Positions 16,933 through 25,329 of a stretch of DNA of 64,000 nt are shown in pieces (positions within the stretch are counted from its first letter, which is position 1; every line of letters begins with the position of its first letter). The position numbers were made by a program, and so were the translations under genes. The stretch is from Micromonospora violae. GTDB lineage: Bacteria; Actinomycetota; Actinomycetes; Mycobacteriales; Micromonosporaceae. The stretch covers positions 2,542,001-2,606,000 of the forward strand of contig NZ_SHKK01000001.1 in assembly GCF_004217135.1 (NCBI RefSeq). Reading direction: 5' to 3'. The notes under the pieces were generated by a model. The model made no database searches. It saw only the letters and a program-made list of their open reading frames with translations, and was not told where the DNA came from.

Positions 16933-17637
16933 TCAGCGGCGCTCCCGCGCGAGCTGACGAAGCTCGGTCAGGGTGGTGACGAACGAGTGCCCCGCCCCGG
17001 TGGCGTCGTCGGTGCGCAGACCGGTCACCGACGCCGCCGGTGACCGGCTGGTGGCCGTCTCCCCGGCGAGGTCGAAGATCCCGAAGTCGCCGCCGAGCGG
17101 GCGGTAGGCGCGTGTACCCGGGTCGGCGAGGCCCAGGTACAGGACGGTCGGTCGGCCGGGCACGTCCGCCGCCACGGTGATCTCGGTGGGCACCGGAGCG
17201 CCCGGGGCGCGGTAGAGCACCTCCTCGACCCGGTAGACCGCCCACCCGTCCGCCACCGACGCCACCTCGCCGCGGACCACCAGGTCGGCCGTGTCGGTGA
17301 GCTGACGTACCGTGCCGTACCCACGGTCCTTCGCGGCCGTGCCCGGCGGCGCCTGCCGAGCGGCCGGGCTGCTCGTCTCCGGCGACGGCAGCGCCGCCGG
17401 TGGTTCCTCGCCGGACCGGGCCGCCAGCCCGCCGCCGATTCCTGCGGCGACCAGGACCAACGCGGCCGCCGCGAGCGTGGGCCGCAACGACACGAAAGCC
17501 CTTTTTCGGGTACGTGGTTGCTGCGCGATCGCCGTCAGCAGGCGGGTGCGGTGCAGTTCGTGCCGGCCCGCCGGCAGGTCGTGATCACCGGGGTGGGGGG
17601 CGATCTCCGCCCACTCGGCCGGGTTCGGCGCGCTCAC
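16933..17637 (-). CDS. Membrane protein coupled to the ECF sigma factor, putative anti-sigma
   Basis: 234 aa. Cytoplasmic N-terminus (about 1-48), one transmembrane helix (about 52-75, LAAAALVLVAAGIGGG), Pro/Ala linker, and an extracytoplasmic domain homologous to the neighbouring lipoprotein (GYGTVRQLTDTADLVVRGEV; LYLGLADP; GGDFGIFDLAG). Its GTG start overlaps the sigma-factor stop by 4 nt (17634-17637), the usual arrangement for sigma/anti-sigma pairs. The cytoplasmic part lacks a clear HxxxCxxC zinc motif, so the anti-sigma role rests on topology and coupling rather than on a recognised domain. Confidence 0.65.
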   Translation of the reverse strand: MSAPNPAEWAEIAPHPGDHDLPAGRHELHRTRLLTAIAQQPRTRKRAFVSLRPTLAAAALVLVAAGIGGGLAARSGEEPPAALPSPETSSPAARQAPPGTAAKDRGYGTVRQLTDTADLVVRGEVASVADGWAVYRVEEVLYRAPGAPVPTEITVAADVPGRPTVLYLGLADPGTRAYRPLGGDFGIFDLAGETATSRSPAASVTGLRTDDATGAGHSFVTTLTELRQLARERR

Positions 17638-18239
17638 TGGCTACCCTCCCGGACGAGCGAGGTGTCGACGACCGCCGGCCGTGCGGCACGCGGCGGGGTG
17701 TCGACGAGGGTACGGAGCCGGGCGCGGGCCCGAGACAGCCGGGACCGCACCGTGCCGACCGGCACGCCCAGCGCCTCCGCCGCGGACTCGTAGTCGAGAC
17801 CCTCCCACAGGCACAGGGTCAGCACCTCCCGCTCGGGCCGGCGCAGCCGGGCCAGCGCATCGATCGCGGCGGCGACGCGTCGGCTGTCGTCGAGTCGGCC
17901 GGCGACCTCGTCGGCGTGATCGGGCAGGGTGAAGTCGGAGGCGACCAACGCGGCGGCCACCCGGCGGTAGCGGCGGTTGCTGCGGGTGTGGTTACGGGCC
18001 TCGTTGGTGGCGATGCCGAGCAGCCAGGGACGCAGGGACCCGCCCTCCTCGGTGACCCGCTCCCGGGAACGCCAGGCTTGCAGGTATGTGGCGGCCATGA
18101 CGTCCTCTGCCGTGGCCCAGTCGGCGGTGAGCCGGAACGCGTGGTTGTACACCGAGCGCGCGTACTGGTCGAACAGTTCGGCGAACGCGCCGGGGTCACC
18201 GGCTCGTACCCGAGCACGCAGACTCGACTCCATGACCAT
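17634..18239 (-). CDS. ECF sigma factor (sigma-70 family)
   Basis: About 201 aa. Region 2 (DPGAFAELFDQYARSVYNHAFRLT, then DWATAEDVMAATYLQAWRSR) and region 4 (LARLRRPEREVLTLCLWEGLDYESAAEALGVPVGTVRSRLSRARARLR) are complete; region 2.4/-10 contacts and the region 4 helix-turn-helix are clear. The ATG at 18239 or 18233 is preferred to the longer upstream frame. The upstream motif GGTTCC...CTTCTG on the plus strand places a candidate -10 right at the start codon, so a leaderless autoregulated transcript from 18233 is possible. Coupled to the membrane protein downstream. Confidence 0.9.
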   Translation of the reverse strand: MVMESSLRARVRAGDPGAFAELFDQYARSVYNHAFRLTADWATAEDVMAATYLQAWRSRERVTEEGGSLRPWLLGIATNEARNHTRSNRRYRRVAAALVASDFTLPDHADEVAGRLDDSRRVAAAIDALARLRRPEREVLTLCLWEGLDYESAAEALGVPVGTVRSRLSRARARLRTLVDTPPRAARPAVVDTSLVREGSQ

Positions 18240-18267
18240 CTTCTGTCCGTCGGACGGTGCTGGTTCC
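18240..18267 (-). promoter_or_regulatory. Candidate autoregulatory ECF promoter
   Basis: Minus strand GGAACC (18267-18262), 16-nt spacer, CAGAAG (18245-18240). It matches the motif before the lipoprotein at 16891-16918. It abuts the ATG at 18239, implying a leaderless mRNA if used. Confidence 0.35.
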
Positions 18268-18371
18268 GATGGACCGGCCCGTTGATCAGTTACGGCCCGA
18301 CGATAGCCACTCGCCGGTACGCGCCGCCAACGACGGGGTGAACAGGTGTCGTCACGCCTCGTCGACGTCGA

Positions 18372-18409
18372 TTGACGAGGCATCGACGCACTGGTATCTG
18401 TTAATACAG
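18372..18409 (+). promoter_or_regulatory. Chitosanase promoter region with a small palindrome
   Basis: TTGACG (18372-18377), 17-nt spacer, TATCTG (18395-18400) is a reasonable sigma-70-type promoter. CTGT-TAAT-ACAG (18398-18409) overlaps the -10, where an operator would block initiation. Confidence 0.4.
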
Positions 18410-18499
18410 TTTTCTGATGCTCGCGGTGCCCGCCGGGGCCACCGCCACGCCGGGCCACCGACCGGCTGGCGGCACGCCGCCCCGTCCCCGAGGACCCCC

Positions 18500-19711
18500 A
18501 TGGTTCAGCACAGAACAGCCGCCTACATCGTGGGCGCCCTGCTGATCGGCGTCGCCGCCGTCGGCTACGGCCTGCCGTCGGCGAGCGCCGCGACCGCCGG
18601 CCCGATCACCGGCCTCGGCGGTAAGTGCATCGACGTCGCCGGCGCCAACCCGGCCAACGGCACGCCCGTCCAGCTCTACGACTGCAACGGCAGCACGGCC
18701 CAACGGTGGACCGTCGGCAACACCGACACCTCGATCCAGGCCCTCGGCAAGTGCCTCGACGTCACCGCCGCGTCGACCGCCAACGGCGCCAAGGTGCAGC
18801 TGTACGACTGCAACAACACCGGCGCGCAGAAATGGACCGCCAGCAACGGCGCGCTCATCAACTCCGGCTCCGGCAAGTGCCTCGACGTCACCGACTGGAG
18901 CACCGCGAACGGCGCCCGGTTGCAGATCTGGACCTGCGGCGGCACCACCAACCAGCGGTGGACGCTGCCAGGCGGCGGCACCCCCACCACTCCCCCGCCG
19001 ACCACCCCGACCGGCACCAACCTCGACGACCCGGCGAAGAAGGACGTCGCCATGCAGCTCGTCTCAGCTGCGGAGAACTCCTCGCTCGACTGGCGCGCGC
19101 AGTTCTCCTACATCGAGGACATCGGCGACGGGCGCGGCTACACCGCCGGCATCATCGGCTTCTGCTCCGGCACCGGCGACATGCTCGAACTCGTCGAGGC
19201 GTACACCCGCGCCAAGCCGGGCAACGTGCTCGCCGGCTACCTCCCGGCGCTGCGCACCGTCAACGGCACCCCGTCGCACGCCGGCCTCGACCCCAACTTC
19301 CCCCGCGACTGGCGGACCGCGGCCACCGACGGAGTGTTCCAGGCCGCCCAGGAGGCCGAACGGGACCGGGTCTACTTCAACCCATCGGTACGCGACGGCA
19401 AGAACGACCAGGTTCGGGCGCTCGGTCAGTTCGCCTACTACGACGCGGCAGTCATGCACGGGTACGAGGGCATGCGCCAGATCCGCAACCGCGCCCTGAA
19501 CCGGGCCAAGCCGCCAGCCCAGGGCGGCGACGAGCGCACCTGGCTCAACACCTTCCTCGACGAGCGGGTCATCGAGATGAAGAAGGAGGAAGCCCACTCG
19601 GACACCTCCCGCGTCGACACCGCCCAGCGGGTGTTCCTCAACAACGGCAACTTCAACCTCAACACCCCTCTGGTGTTCGCCGTCTACGGCGACCAGTTCC
19701 GGATCGGCTAG
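18500..19711 (+). CDS. csn: Secreted ricin-B lectin plus GH46 chitosanase
   Basis: 403 aa, extracellular. Signal peptide (about 1-31, ending SASA), then a ricin B-type beta-trefoil (about 33-152) with three repeats of the GKC(I/L)DV...QLYDCN...QRWT pattern, a Thr/Pro linker (about 153-172), and a GH46 chitosanase domain (about 175-403). The catalytic pair of the well-studied Streptomyces N174 enzyme, Glu22 and Asp40, corresponds to E192 (AENSSLDW) and D210 (EDIGDGRGYT), 18 residues apart as expected. It hydrolyses chitosan; the trefoil probably anchors it to polysaccharide. ATG 18500 with AGGA (18491-18494). Confidence 0.95.
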   Translation: MVQHRTAAYIVGALLIGVAAVGYGLPSASAATAGPITGLGGKCIDVAGANPANGTPVQLYDCNGSTAQRWTVGNTDTSIQALGKCLDVTAASTANGAKVQLYDCNNTGAQKWTASNGALINSGSGKCLDVTDWSTANGARLQIWTCGGTTNQRWTLPGGGTPTTPPPTTPTGTNLDDPAKKDVAMQLVSAAENSSLDWRAQFSYIEDIGDGRGYTAGIIGFCSGTGDMLELVEAYTRAKPGNVLAGYLPALRTVNGTPSHAGLDPNFPRDWRTAATDGVFQAAQEAERDRVYFNPSVRDGKNDQVRALGQFAYYDAAVMHGYEGMRQIRNRALNRAKPPAQGGDERTWLNTFLDERVIEMKKEEAHSDTSRVDTAQRVFLNNGNFNLNTPLVFAVYGDQFRIG

Positions 19712-19895
19712 CTCGCTGGATGGTGGCGGGGTCGCCGGCACGGATTCTCCGATCGCCGACGACTCCGCCGCACTGCCCCTGCCCCGCCACTTGACGCCTG
19801 CCCGTGCCCGCCCGGCCGGTCTTGACGGGCGGGCCTTGGCCGCCGAGCTGCCTCGCAGTCACCACCGGCGGCTCGTTCACGGCAGAATCCTCCGG

Positions 19896-20159
19896 GTGAA
19901 CCGGCCCCTGCTCCTGCTCGACATCGATGGCGTCCTCAGCCCCTACGGGACTCCTCAACCACCCGCCGGTTACACCGGGCAACGGCCTGCGGCATGGATC
20001 GACGACCTGCACACGCCACAAGCCCACCTCTGGGCCGCTGAACGCACCAGCCCCACCTTGTTGATCACCGCCGACCCGACGATCGGCCTCACCCGCAACT
20101 CCATCGATCACGTCATGGCTTGGGCCAAGGCTCTTCAACGTCCGTCGGCTAATCCTTAG
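19896..20159 (+). pseudogene. HAD-like hydrolase with a large internal deletion
   Basis: The short frame starts NRPLLLLDIDGVLSPYG, the DxD motif I of a small actinobacterial HAD-like family, and ends with AAWIDDLHTPQAHLWAAERT and LLITADPTIGLTRNSIDHV, the family's normal C-terminus. The middle (roughly half of the expected ~160-190 residues, including the WATGW-type motif II region) is absent: PQPPAGYTGQRP joins the two ends directly. The reading frame survives, so this is an in-frame deletion. Probably non-functional. GTG 19896 is the natural start; the longer frame from 19791 is not supported. Confidence 0.6.
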
Positions 20160-20243
20160 CGACGCCGACGAGCCCTGCGTGATCTGCCGATCGAATCGAT
20201 CATGGCGACTGAAGATGTCGTACACGTGTTCTAGTCTCGGGTC

Positions 20244-21494
20244 ATGGTCGAGGAGTTGACGCAGGCAGACGACGCGATCGCTGCCTGCCTCGACGCCCCC
20301 GCCTGGGCCCTACGAGAGCACGAGCTGATCGCCGCGCTCGACGCCGCGCATCGCCTTCAGCAACGCCTCGCCGCCGTCACCCTCACCCTGATCCGCGAGG
20401 TCGACGGCCGCGGCACGCCCCGCGCGCAAGGCGCCTCCTGCACCGCGGTCTGGCTGCGCGAACGCCTGCGACTCACCATCCCCGCCGCCCGCCGCCTGAT
20501 CGACCTCGCCAGCACCCTCGACACCGGCAACCCCGGCGTCCGACAAGCGCTTGCTGACGGCGCCATCAGCCTGGACCAGGCCCGGGTCATCGCCGACACC
20601 GTCGACACCGTGAACAGGTCGGCCGGTTCCGAGGCCGCCGACAAGGCCGTCAGTCTGCTCACCAATTGGGCCGGGCAGTTCGACCCCAACCACCTGCGCA
20701 AACTTGGCACCCGCATCCTCGACCACGTCGCCCCCGACCTCGCCGACGCCGCCGCCCGCGCCGCCCTCGAAGCCGAAGCACGACGCGCCACCCGCGACCG
20801 GCACCTCACCCTCTCCGAGCAGACCGACGGCCGCCTCCGACTCACCGGCACCCTCGACGCCGAAACCGCCGGCCTTCTCCGCGCCACCATCGACCCACTG
20901 ACCGCCCCGTCCGGACCGGACGACTCCCGCTCCCCGGGTCAACGACGCCACGACGCCCTCGCCGAGGTGTGCCGACTCACCCTCCGCGCCGGCGAACTGC
21001 CCGACAGCGGCGGCGACCCGGCGCAGATCATCGTCACCACCAACTACGACGGGCTGACCCGGCAACTGTTCACCGGCACGCTCGACATCGGCCTACAGCT
21101 CACCCCCGACACGGTGCGCCGGCTCGCCTGCGACGCCACCATCCTGCCCGCCGTCCTCGGCAGCACCGGCCAGATCCTCGACGTCGGCCGACAACGCCGA
21201 CTCATCACCGGCCCACTGCGACGCGCCCTCGTCCTGCGCGACCGCGGCTGCGCCTTCCCCGGCTGCGACCGACCACCCCGCTGGTGCGACGCCCACCACA
21301 TCCGGCACTGGGCCGACGGCGGCACCACCAACCTCACCAACACCGTCCTGCTCTGCGGCCACCACCACCGACACCTCCACCACAGCGACTGGAGCGTCCA
21401 ACTCGGCGATGACGGTCCCCCCGAATTCACCCCACCCGCCTGGCTCGACCCCGAACAAATCCCCCGCCGCAACCACTACCACCGACGAACATAG
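20244..21494 (+). CDS. DUF222 / HNH endonuclease-domain protein (13E12 repeat family)
   Basis: 416 aa. The N-terminal DUF222 helical region (about 15-290) is followed by an HNH nuclease motif at about 330-385: CAFPGCDRPPRWCDAHHIRHWADGG and LLCGHHHRHLHH, with paired CxxC-like Cys and the His/Asn core intact. Members are multi-copy in actinobacteria and of unknown role; some mycobacterial copies serve as phage integration targets. A -10-like TAGTCT (about 20233-20238) sits just before the ATG with no ribosome binding site, hinting at leaderless transcription. The coding strand is strikingly C-rich compared with neighbours. Confidence 0.85.
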   Translation: MVEELTQADDAIAACLDAPAWALREHELIAALDAAHRLQQRLAAVTLTLIREVDGRGTPRAQGASCTAVWLRERLRLTIPAARRLIDLASTLDTGNPGVRQALADGAISLDQARVIADTVDTVNRSAGSEAADKAVSLLTNWAGQFDPNHLRKLGTRILDHVAPDLADAAARAALEAEARRATRDRHLTLSEQTDGRLRLTGTLDAETAGLLRATIDPLTAPSGPDDSRSPGQRRHDALAEVCRLTLRAGELPDSGGDPAQIIVTTNYDGLTRQLFTGTLDIGLQLTPDTVRRLACDATILPAVLGSTGQILDVGRQRRLITGPLRRALVLRDRGCAFPGCDRPPRWCDAHHIRHWADGGTTNLTNTVLLCGHHHRHLHHSDWSVQLGDDGPPEFTPPAWLDPEQIPRRNHYHRRT

Positions 21495-21622
21495 GAGCAG
21501 CAAGCAGAGAAACTCCAACCCTTTCGGGTCGACAAGCCAGTCCATCGGAGACACCACGCCGCGCAGCGGCGCAATGGCGAATCCGGGAAATCGCGGTAAA
21601 ACCGGCTGGAGATCTGGCGACC

Positions 21623-22462
21623 CTACTGCCTCAGGAAGGTAGTCACCGCACGACGGAAGTCGTCCGGACTCTCGACCCACGGAAGGTGGGCGGCCCCGGC
21701 GAGGCTCACCCGCTGGCTGTTGGGCAACGCGCGGTACAGCGAGTCGACGGCCCAGCGGGGCCGGATGTCCTCGGTGCCGTCAATGATCAGCACGGGCAGG
21801 TCGAGCGCACGGCACTGTCCGGCCAGGTCGGAGCTGCGGAGCTCCTCTTTGACCTCGGCGTTGATGGCCTGACCGCAGTCGTGGTTGATGCCCCGCCACG
21901 GCGTGGCCATGCGATCGGCGTGGCGCAGCGCCGTGCCGGGGTCGGCGAAGTCGGCCGACCATTGCAACACCGCCCATTCACGGTCCTCAGCGGGCGTACG
22001 GGCACGCGCGCTGAGGACCTCCCACCGGTCCAGGTGGGGCCCGAGCCGCAGCCGCAGATTCCGCTTGTAGTGCGGGTGCCAGCCGCGGTCGGGATCGATG
22101 CCGGTCCCGGACACGTAGATCAGATGGCTGACCCGTTCGGGATGTTCGATGGCGTACCGCAACGCCAGGTGTGCGCCCCACGAGTGGCCCAGCAGGGCCG
22201 TTCGTGGTCCGGCCAGCTGGTCACGTACCGCGTCGAGATCGGCCACGAAGCGGGCGACGCGGTACGGGCCGCGCCGCTGCGAGCGCCCACAGCCACGCTG
22301 ATCCCAGCGGATGGTACGGGCATGATCTTCGAGTAGTCGGGTCACCGGGGCGAGGTAGTCCCACAGACCCGGCCCGCCGTGACAGAGCACCAGAGGCGGC
22401 CCGACGCCGGCCTGTTCGGCCCACAGGCGGCAACCGTCGTCGCCGCGCACGCCCAGCACCAT
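21623..22462 (-). CDS. Alpha/beta hydrolase, proline iminopeptidase-like (S33)
   Basis: 279 aa, cytoplasmic. Oxyanion motif LVLCHGGPGLWDY (about 25-37), DQRGCGRSQR, nucleophile elbow GHSWGAHLALRY, acid GTEDIRPRW and C-terminal histidine GAAHLPW: the full catalytic triad is present. Similarity to proline iminopeptidases supports an N-terminal peptidase or small-ester hydrolase role, but the substrate is open. ATG at 22462; no clear ribosome binding site. The much longer upstream reading frame is antisense to the ABC exporter and not real. Divergent from the exporter. Confidence 0.85.
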   Translation of the reverse strand: MVLGVRGDDGCRLWAEQAGVGPPLVLCHGGPGLWDYLAPVTRLLEDHARTIRWDQRGCGRSQRRGPYRVARFVADLDAVRDQLAGPRTALLGHSWGAHLALRYAIEHPERVSHLIYVSGTGIDPDRGWHPHYKRNLRLRLGPHLDRWEVLSARARTPAEDREWAVLQWSADFADPGTALRHADRMATPWRGINHDCGQAINAEVKEELRSSDLAGQCRALDLPVLIIDGTEDIRPRWAVDSLYRALPNSQRVSLAGAAHLPWVESPDDFRRAVTTFLRQ

Positions 22463-22497
22463 GGTCGACAGTATGGCGACTCGGATGGGGCGACCTG

Positions 22498-22551
22498 GCT
22501 GAACGGCACCGCCGGCTGGCTGAACCGCACCGCTGGCGGAACCGCACCGGC
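22498..22551. repeat. Three degenerate 16-nt direct repeats
   Basis: Units at 22498-22513, 22519-22534 and 22536-22551 share GCKGAACSGCACCGSY. They lie in the 180-nt divergent region between the hydrolase and the ABC exporter and could be tandem regulator sites or simple slippage products. Confidence 0.4.
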
Positions 22552-22642
22552 GGCTCCGTTGGTGCTTGAACGCCCGCACCCCGCGCGGCGACTTGACCTC
22601 AAGCTCGGGTGAGGTCCTAGCCTCCGGGATCGGAGGTAAGGC

Positions 22643-24571
22643 ATGAGCATGGAAGTTACCGCGTGGACGTCCCTGCACCACGCGATGAACGCGCGGGACG
22701 AGCGACCGCTGTCCCGCGCCACCTTGCAGCGGATCGCGCAGTTCGCGCGGCCGCACCGCACGTTGATCATCAGGTTCCTGTTGCTGAGCGTGGTGACGGC
22801 GGCCCTCACGGTGGCGGCGCCTGTTCTCGCCGGCCGGGTGGTCGACGCGATCGTCGACGGCACCGACAGCAATGTGGTGATCCGGCTGGCGGTACTGATC
22901 GCCCTGATCGCACTCGCCGAGGCCGGTCTGGGTCTGGTGACCCGGTTCCTCTCCGCGAGCATCGGTGAGGGGTTGATCCTCCAACTCCGAACCGCGGTCT
23001 TCGACCACGTTCAGCGCATGCCGGTGGCGTTCTTCACCCGTACCCGCACCGGTGCTCTGGTCAGCCGCCTGAACAACGACGTGATCGGTGCGCAGCGGGC
23101 CTTCAGCGGCACGCTGTCGAGTGTGGTCGGCAACGCCGTCACGCTGACCCTGACGTTGGCGGTGATGCTGACCTTCAGTTGGCAGATCACCCTGCTGGCG
23201 CTCGTCCTGCTGCCCGTCTTCGTCATCCCGGCCCGGCGGATGGGTTCGCGGCTCGCCCAGTTGCAGCGCGAGGCGGCCGAGCACAACGCGGCCATGAGCA
23301 CCCGGATGACCGAACGCTTCTCCGCCCCCGGCGCGACCCTGGTCAAGCTGTACGGGCGGCCGGCCGAGGAGTCCGCCGAGTTCGCGGCGCGCGCACGACG
23401 GGTACGCGACATCGGCGTCCGCGCGGCGATGCTTCAGTGGGTCTTCATCACCGCGCTCACCGTCGTCGGCTCGTTGGCGCTGGCCCTGGTGTACGGGTTG
23501 GGTGGTTTCTACGCCCTGCGGGGCAGCCTCGACGCCGGAACTGTGGTGGCGCTCGCGCTGCTTCTGTCGCGGCTCTACGCACCGTTGACGTCGTTGGCCA
23601 GTGCCCGGGTCGAGGTGATGAGCGCGTTGGTGAGCTTCGAGCGGGTCTTCGAGATCCTCGACCTCAAGCCGCTGATTCTCGACAGGTCCGACGCCCGGCC
23701 CCTGCCGGACGGACCGGTCGCTGTCGAGTTCGACGGGGTCCGGTTCGGCTACCCCTCAGCGGACAAGGTGTCGCTGGCGTCGCTGGAGGACGTGGCGAAG
23801 CTCGACAGTCGCGGCGGCGAGGAGGTGCTGCACGGTGTGTCGTTCCGCGCCGAAGCGGGGCAGATGGTCGCTCTCGTCGGCTCCTCCGGGGCGGGCAAGT
23901 CGACGATCGCGCAGCTCGTGCCGCGCCTGTACGACGTCGAGGACGGCGCGGTGAAGCTCGCCGACGTCGACGTACGCGAACTGTCGGCCGAGTCGATCCG
24001 TAGCGCGTTGGGTGTGGTGACCCAGGACGGGCACCTCTTCCACGAGAGCATCCGCGCCAACTTGGCGTTCGCCCGGCCGGACGCGACCGAGGACGAGATG
24101 TGGGACGTGCTGCGGCGGGCCAGGCTCGACGCCCTGATCCGCTCACTCCCCGACGGGCTGGACACCATCGTCGGCGAACGCGGTTACCGGCTGTCCGGCG
24201 GAGAACGGCAACGACTCACCATCGCACGGTTGCTGTTGGCCCGGCCGCGCGTGGTCATCCTCGACGAGGCCACCGCACACCTCGACTCCACCTCGGAGGC
24301 GGCGGTTCAGGACGCCCTCGCCGAGGCCCTGACCGGCCGGACGAGCGTGGTCATCGCCCACCGACTCTCCACCATCCGGGCCGCTGACCAGATCCTCGTC
24401 GTCGAAGACGGGCGGATCGTCGAACGCGGGCGGCACAGTGACCTGCTCGCCGTCGGCGGCCGCTACCAGGAGTTGTACCGCACCCAGTTCGACCAGGAGC
24501 AGCCGACCGGTCAGGAGCAGCCGACCGGTCGGGAGCAGCAGCCGGTTCAGGAGCAGCGCGTCGCGATCTGA
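22643..24571 (+). CDS. ABC exporter (fused permease and ATPase)
   Basis: 642 aa half-transporter. Residues about 45-330 form the six-helix exporter domain, about 360-600 the nucleotide-binding domain. Walker A GSSGAGKST (G413-T421), signature LSGGERQR (from L517) and Walker B VVILDEAT (D541, E542) are intact, as is the switch HRLST. An insertion (about 377-390) precedes the ATPase core. The tail contains a QEQPTG repeat. GGAGGTAAGG (22632-22641) gives a strong ribosome site. As a single gene it probably homodimerises; the substrate (lipid, peptide or drug) is unknown. Confidence 0.92.
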   Translation: MSMEVTAWTSLHHAMNARDERPLSRATLQRIAQFARPHRTLIIRFLLLSVVTAALTVAAPVLAGRVVDAIVDGTDSNVVIRLAVLIALIALAEAGLGLVTRFLSASIGEGLILQLRTAVFDHVQRMPVAFFTRTRTGALVSRLNNDVIGAQRAFSGTLSSVVGNAVTLTLTLAVMLTFSWQITLLALVLLPVFVIPARRMGSRLAQLQREAAEHNAAMSTRMTERFSAPGATLVKLYGRPAEESAEFAARARRVRDIGVRAAMLQWVFITALTVVGSLALALVYGLGGFYALRGSLDAGTVVALALLLSRLYAPLTSLASARVEVMSALVSFERVFEILDLKPLILDRSDARPLPDGPVAVEFDGVRFGYPSADKVSLASLEDVAKLDSRGGEEVLHGVSFRAEAGQMVALVGSSGAGKSTIAQLVPRLYDVEDGAVKLADVDVRELSAESIRSALGVVTQDGHLFHESIRANLAFARPDATEDEMWDVLRRARLDALIRSLPDGLDTIVGERGYRLSGGERQRLTIARLLLARPRVVILDEATAHLDSTSEAAVQDALAEALTGRTSVVIAHRLSTIRAADQILVVEDGRIVERGRHSDLLAVGGRYQELYRTQFDQEQPTGQEQPTGREQQPVQEQRVAI

Positions 24572-24625
24572 CGCTGCGTCGCCCACTGGGTCGCTCGACG
24601 GGGCGCCTGCGTTGGAAACGGCAGC

Positions 24626-24661
24626 GCCGCCCGCCCTGGAACACACGCCAGGGCGGGCGGC
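24626..24661. terminator. Bidirectional hairpin terminator
   Basis: A perfect 14-bp stem (24626-24639 with 24648-24661), loop AACACACG, between the convergent exporter and PepSY genes. Confidence 0.8.
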
Positions 24662-24676
24662 GGCCGCATCGGACGG

Positions 24677-25225
24677 TCAGTCGTCGTCGGAACCGTCGTC
24701 GTCGGAACCGTCGTCGTCGTCATCGTCATCGTCGTTGTCGTTGTCGTCGTCGTCCTTGTCGTCGGCGTCATCGTCGTCGACCGGCTCCTGCTCGGCTTTG
24801 ACCACCGAACCGTTGTCCCGGTCGACGTCCACCTCGTGCTCGGTGTCGCCGGCGACGATCTCGACGCTCCACACCGGCCGGCCGTTCTCCTGCTCGGCTT
24901 CGACCTCGACGATCTGCCCGCCACCAGCCTTGGCGAGCGCAATCTCACCGGCACGCGTCTCGTCGACCGCGCTGCCGGCCGGCGCGCCGCCGGCGGACGG
25001 CGTACCGGACGGCGTCCCGGCCGACGGCATACCCGATGGGGTGCCGGCCGACGGCGAACCTGTGGTGTCCGGCGCGTCGGTGGCCGTCGGCGCGACGGTC
25101 GCCGCGGCGAGTGCCGGGTCGCCGGTCCGCGAGCCGTCCGCGGCGTTGACGCCGAGCGCGACCCCGGCCACCGCCAGCACCGCCGACCCGCCGACCGATG
25201 CCAGGAGCAGATTGGTGCGCTTCAT
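24677..25225 (-). CDS. Secreted PepSY protein with a poly-aspartate tail
   Basis: 182 aa. Signal peptide (about 1-29), Pro/Ser/Thr/Gly repeats (SAGTPSG x2), and one PepSY unit (about 98-140: AGEIALAKAGGGQIVEVEAEQ, RPVWSVEIVAGDTEHEVDVDRDNGSVV). The last ~35 residues are almost all Asp with Ser/Gly/Asn/Lys. PepSY domains inhibit or sense envelope proteases and often accompany two-component systems; the acidic tail could bind divalent cations. ATG 25225 has GGTGG 8 nt upstream. A response-regulator box 68 nt upstream (25293-25314) matches one near the TCS genes. Confidence 0.8.
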   Translation of the reverse strand: MKRTNLLLASVGGSAVLAVAGVALGVNAADGSRTGDPALAAATVAPTATDAPDTTGSPSAGTPSGMPSAGTPSGTPSAGGAPAGSAVDETRAGEIALAKAGGGQIVEVEAEQENGRPVWSVEIVAGDTEHEVDVDRDNGSVVKAEQEPVDDDDADDKDDDDNDNDDDDDDDDGSDDDGSDDD

Positions 25226-25292
25226 CGTGGTGTCCACCTTTCCTCGGTTGTCGACTCCGAGGATCGGCCAGATCGGGATAGCACCGCGCTGT

Positions 25293-25314
25293 CCGGACGC
25301 TAAGGCGGGGTTAA
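25293..25314 (-). promoter_or_regulatory. OmpR-type response-regulator box before the PepSY gene
   Basis: Minus strand, from 25314: TTAACCCCGCC then TTAGCGTCCGG, two 11-nt half-sites in direct orientation. The same box, with 3 mismatches in 22, occurs at 27986-28007. It points towards the PepSY gene. Confidence 0.6.
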
Positions 25315-25329
25315 GGCGGTGGAGGCGGG

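Noticed and set aside
19791..19895. Longer start for the HAD remnant at ATG 19791
   Set aside because: The added residues are low complexity and the family begins at the hydrophobic strand before DxD, matching GTG 19896.
20244..21494. Insertion sequence or prophage centred on the DUF222/HNH gene
   Set aside because: No transposase, integrase, terminal inverted repeats or target duplication seen around it.
22498..22551. CRISPR-like array in the hydrolase/exporter gap
   Set aside because: Only three degenerate 16-nt units with spacers of 1-5 nt and no cas genes.
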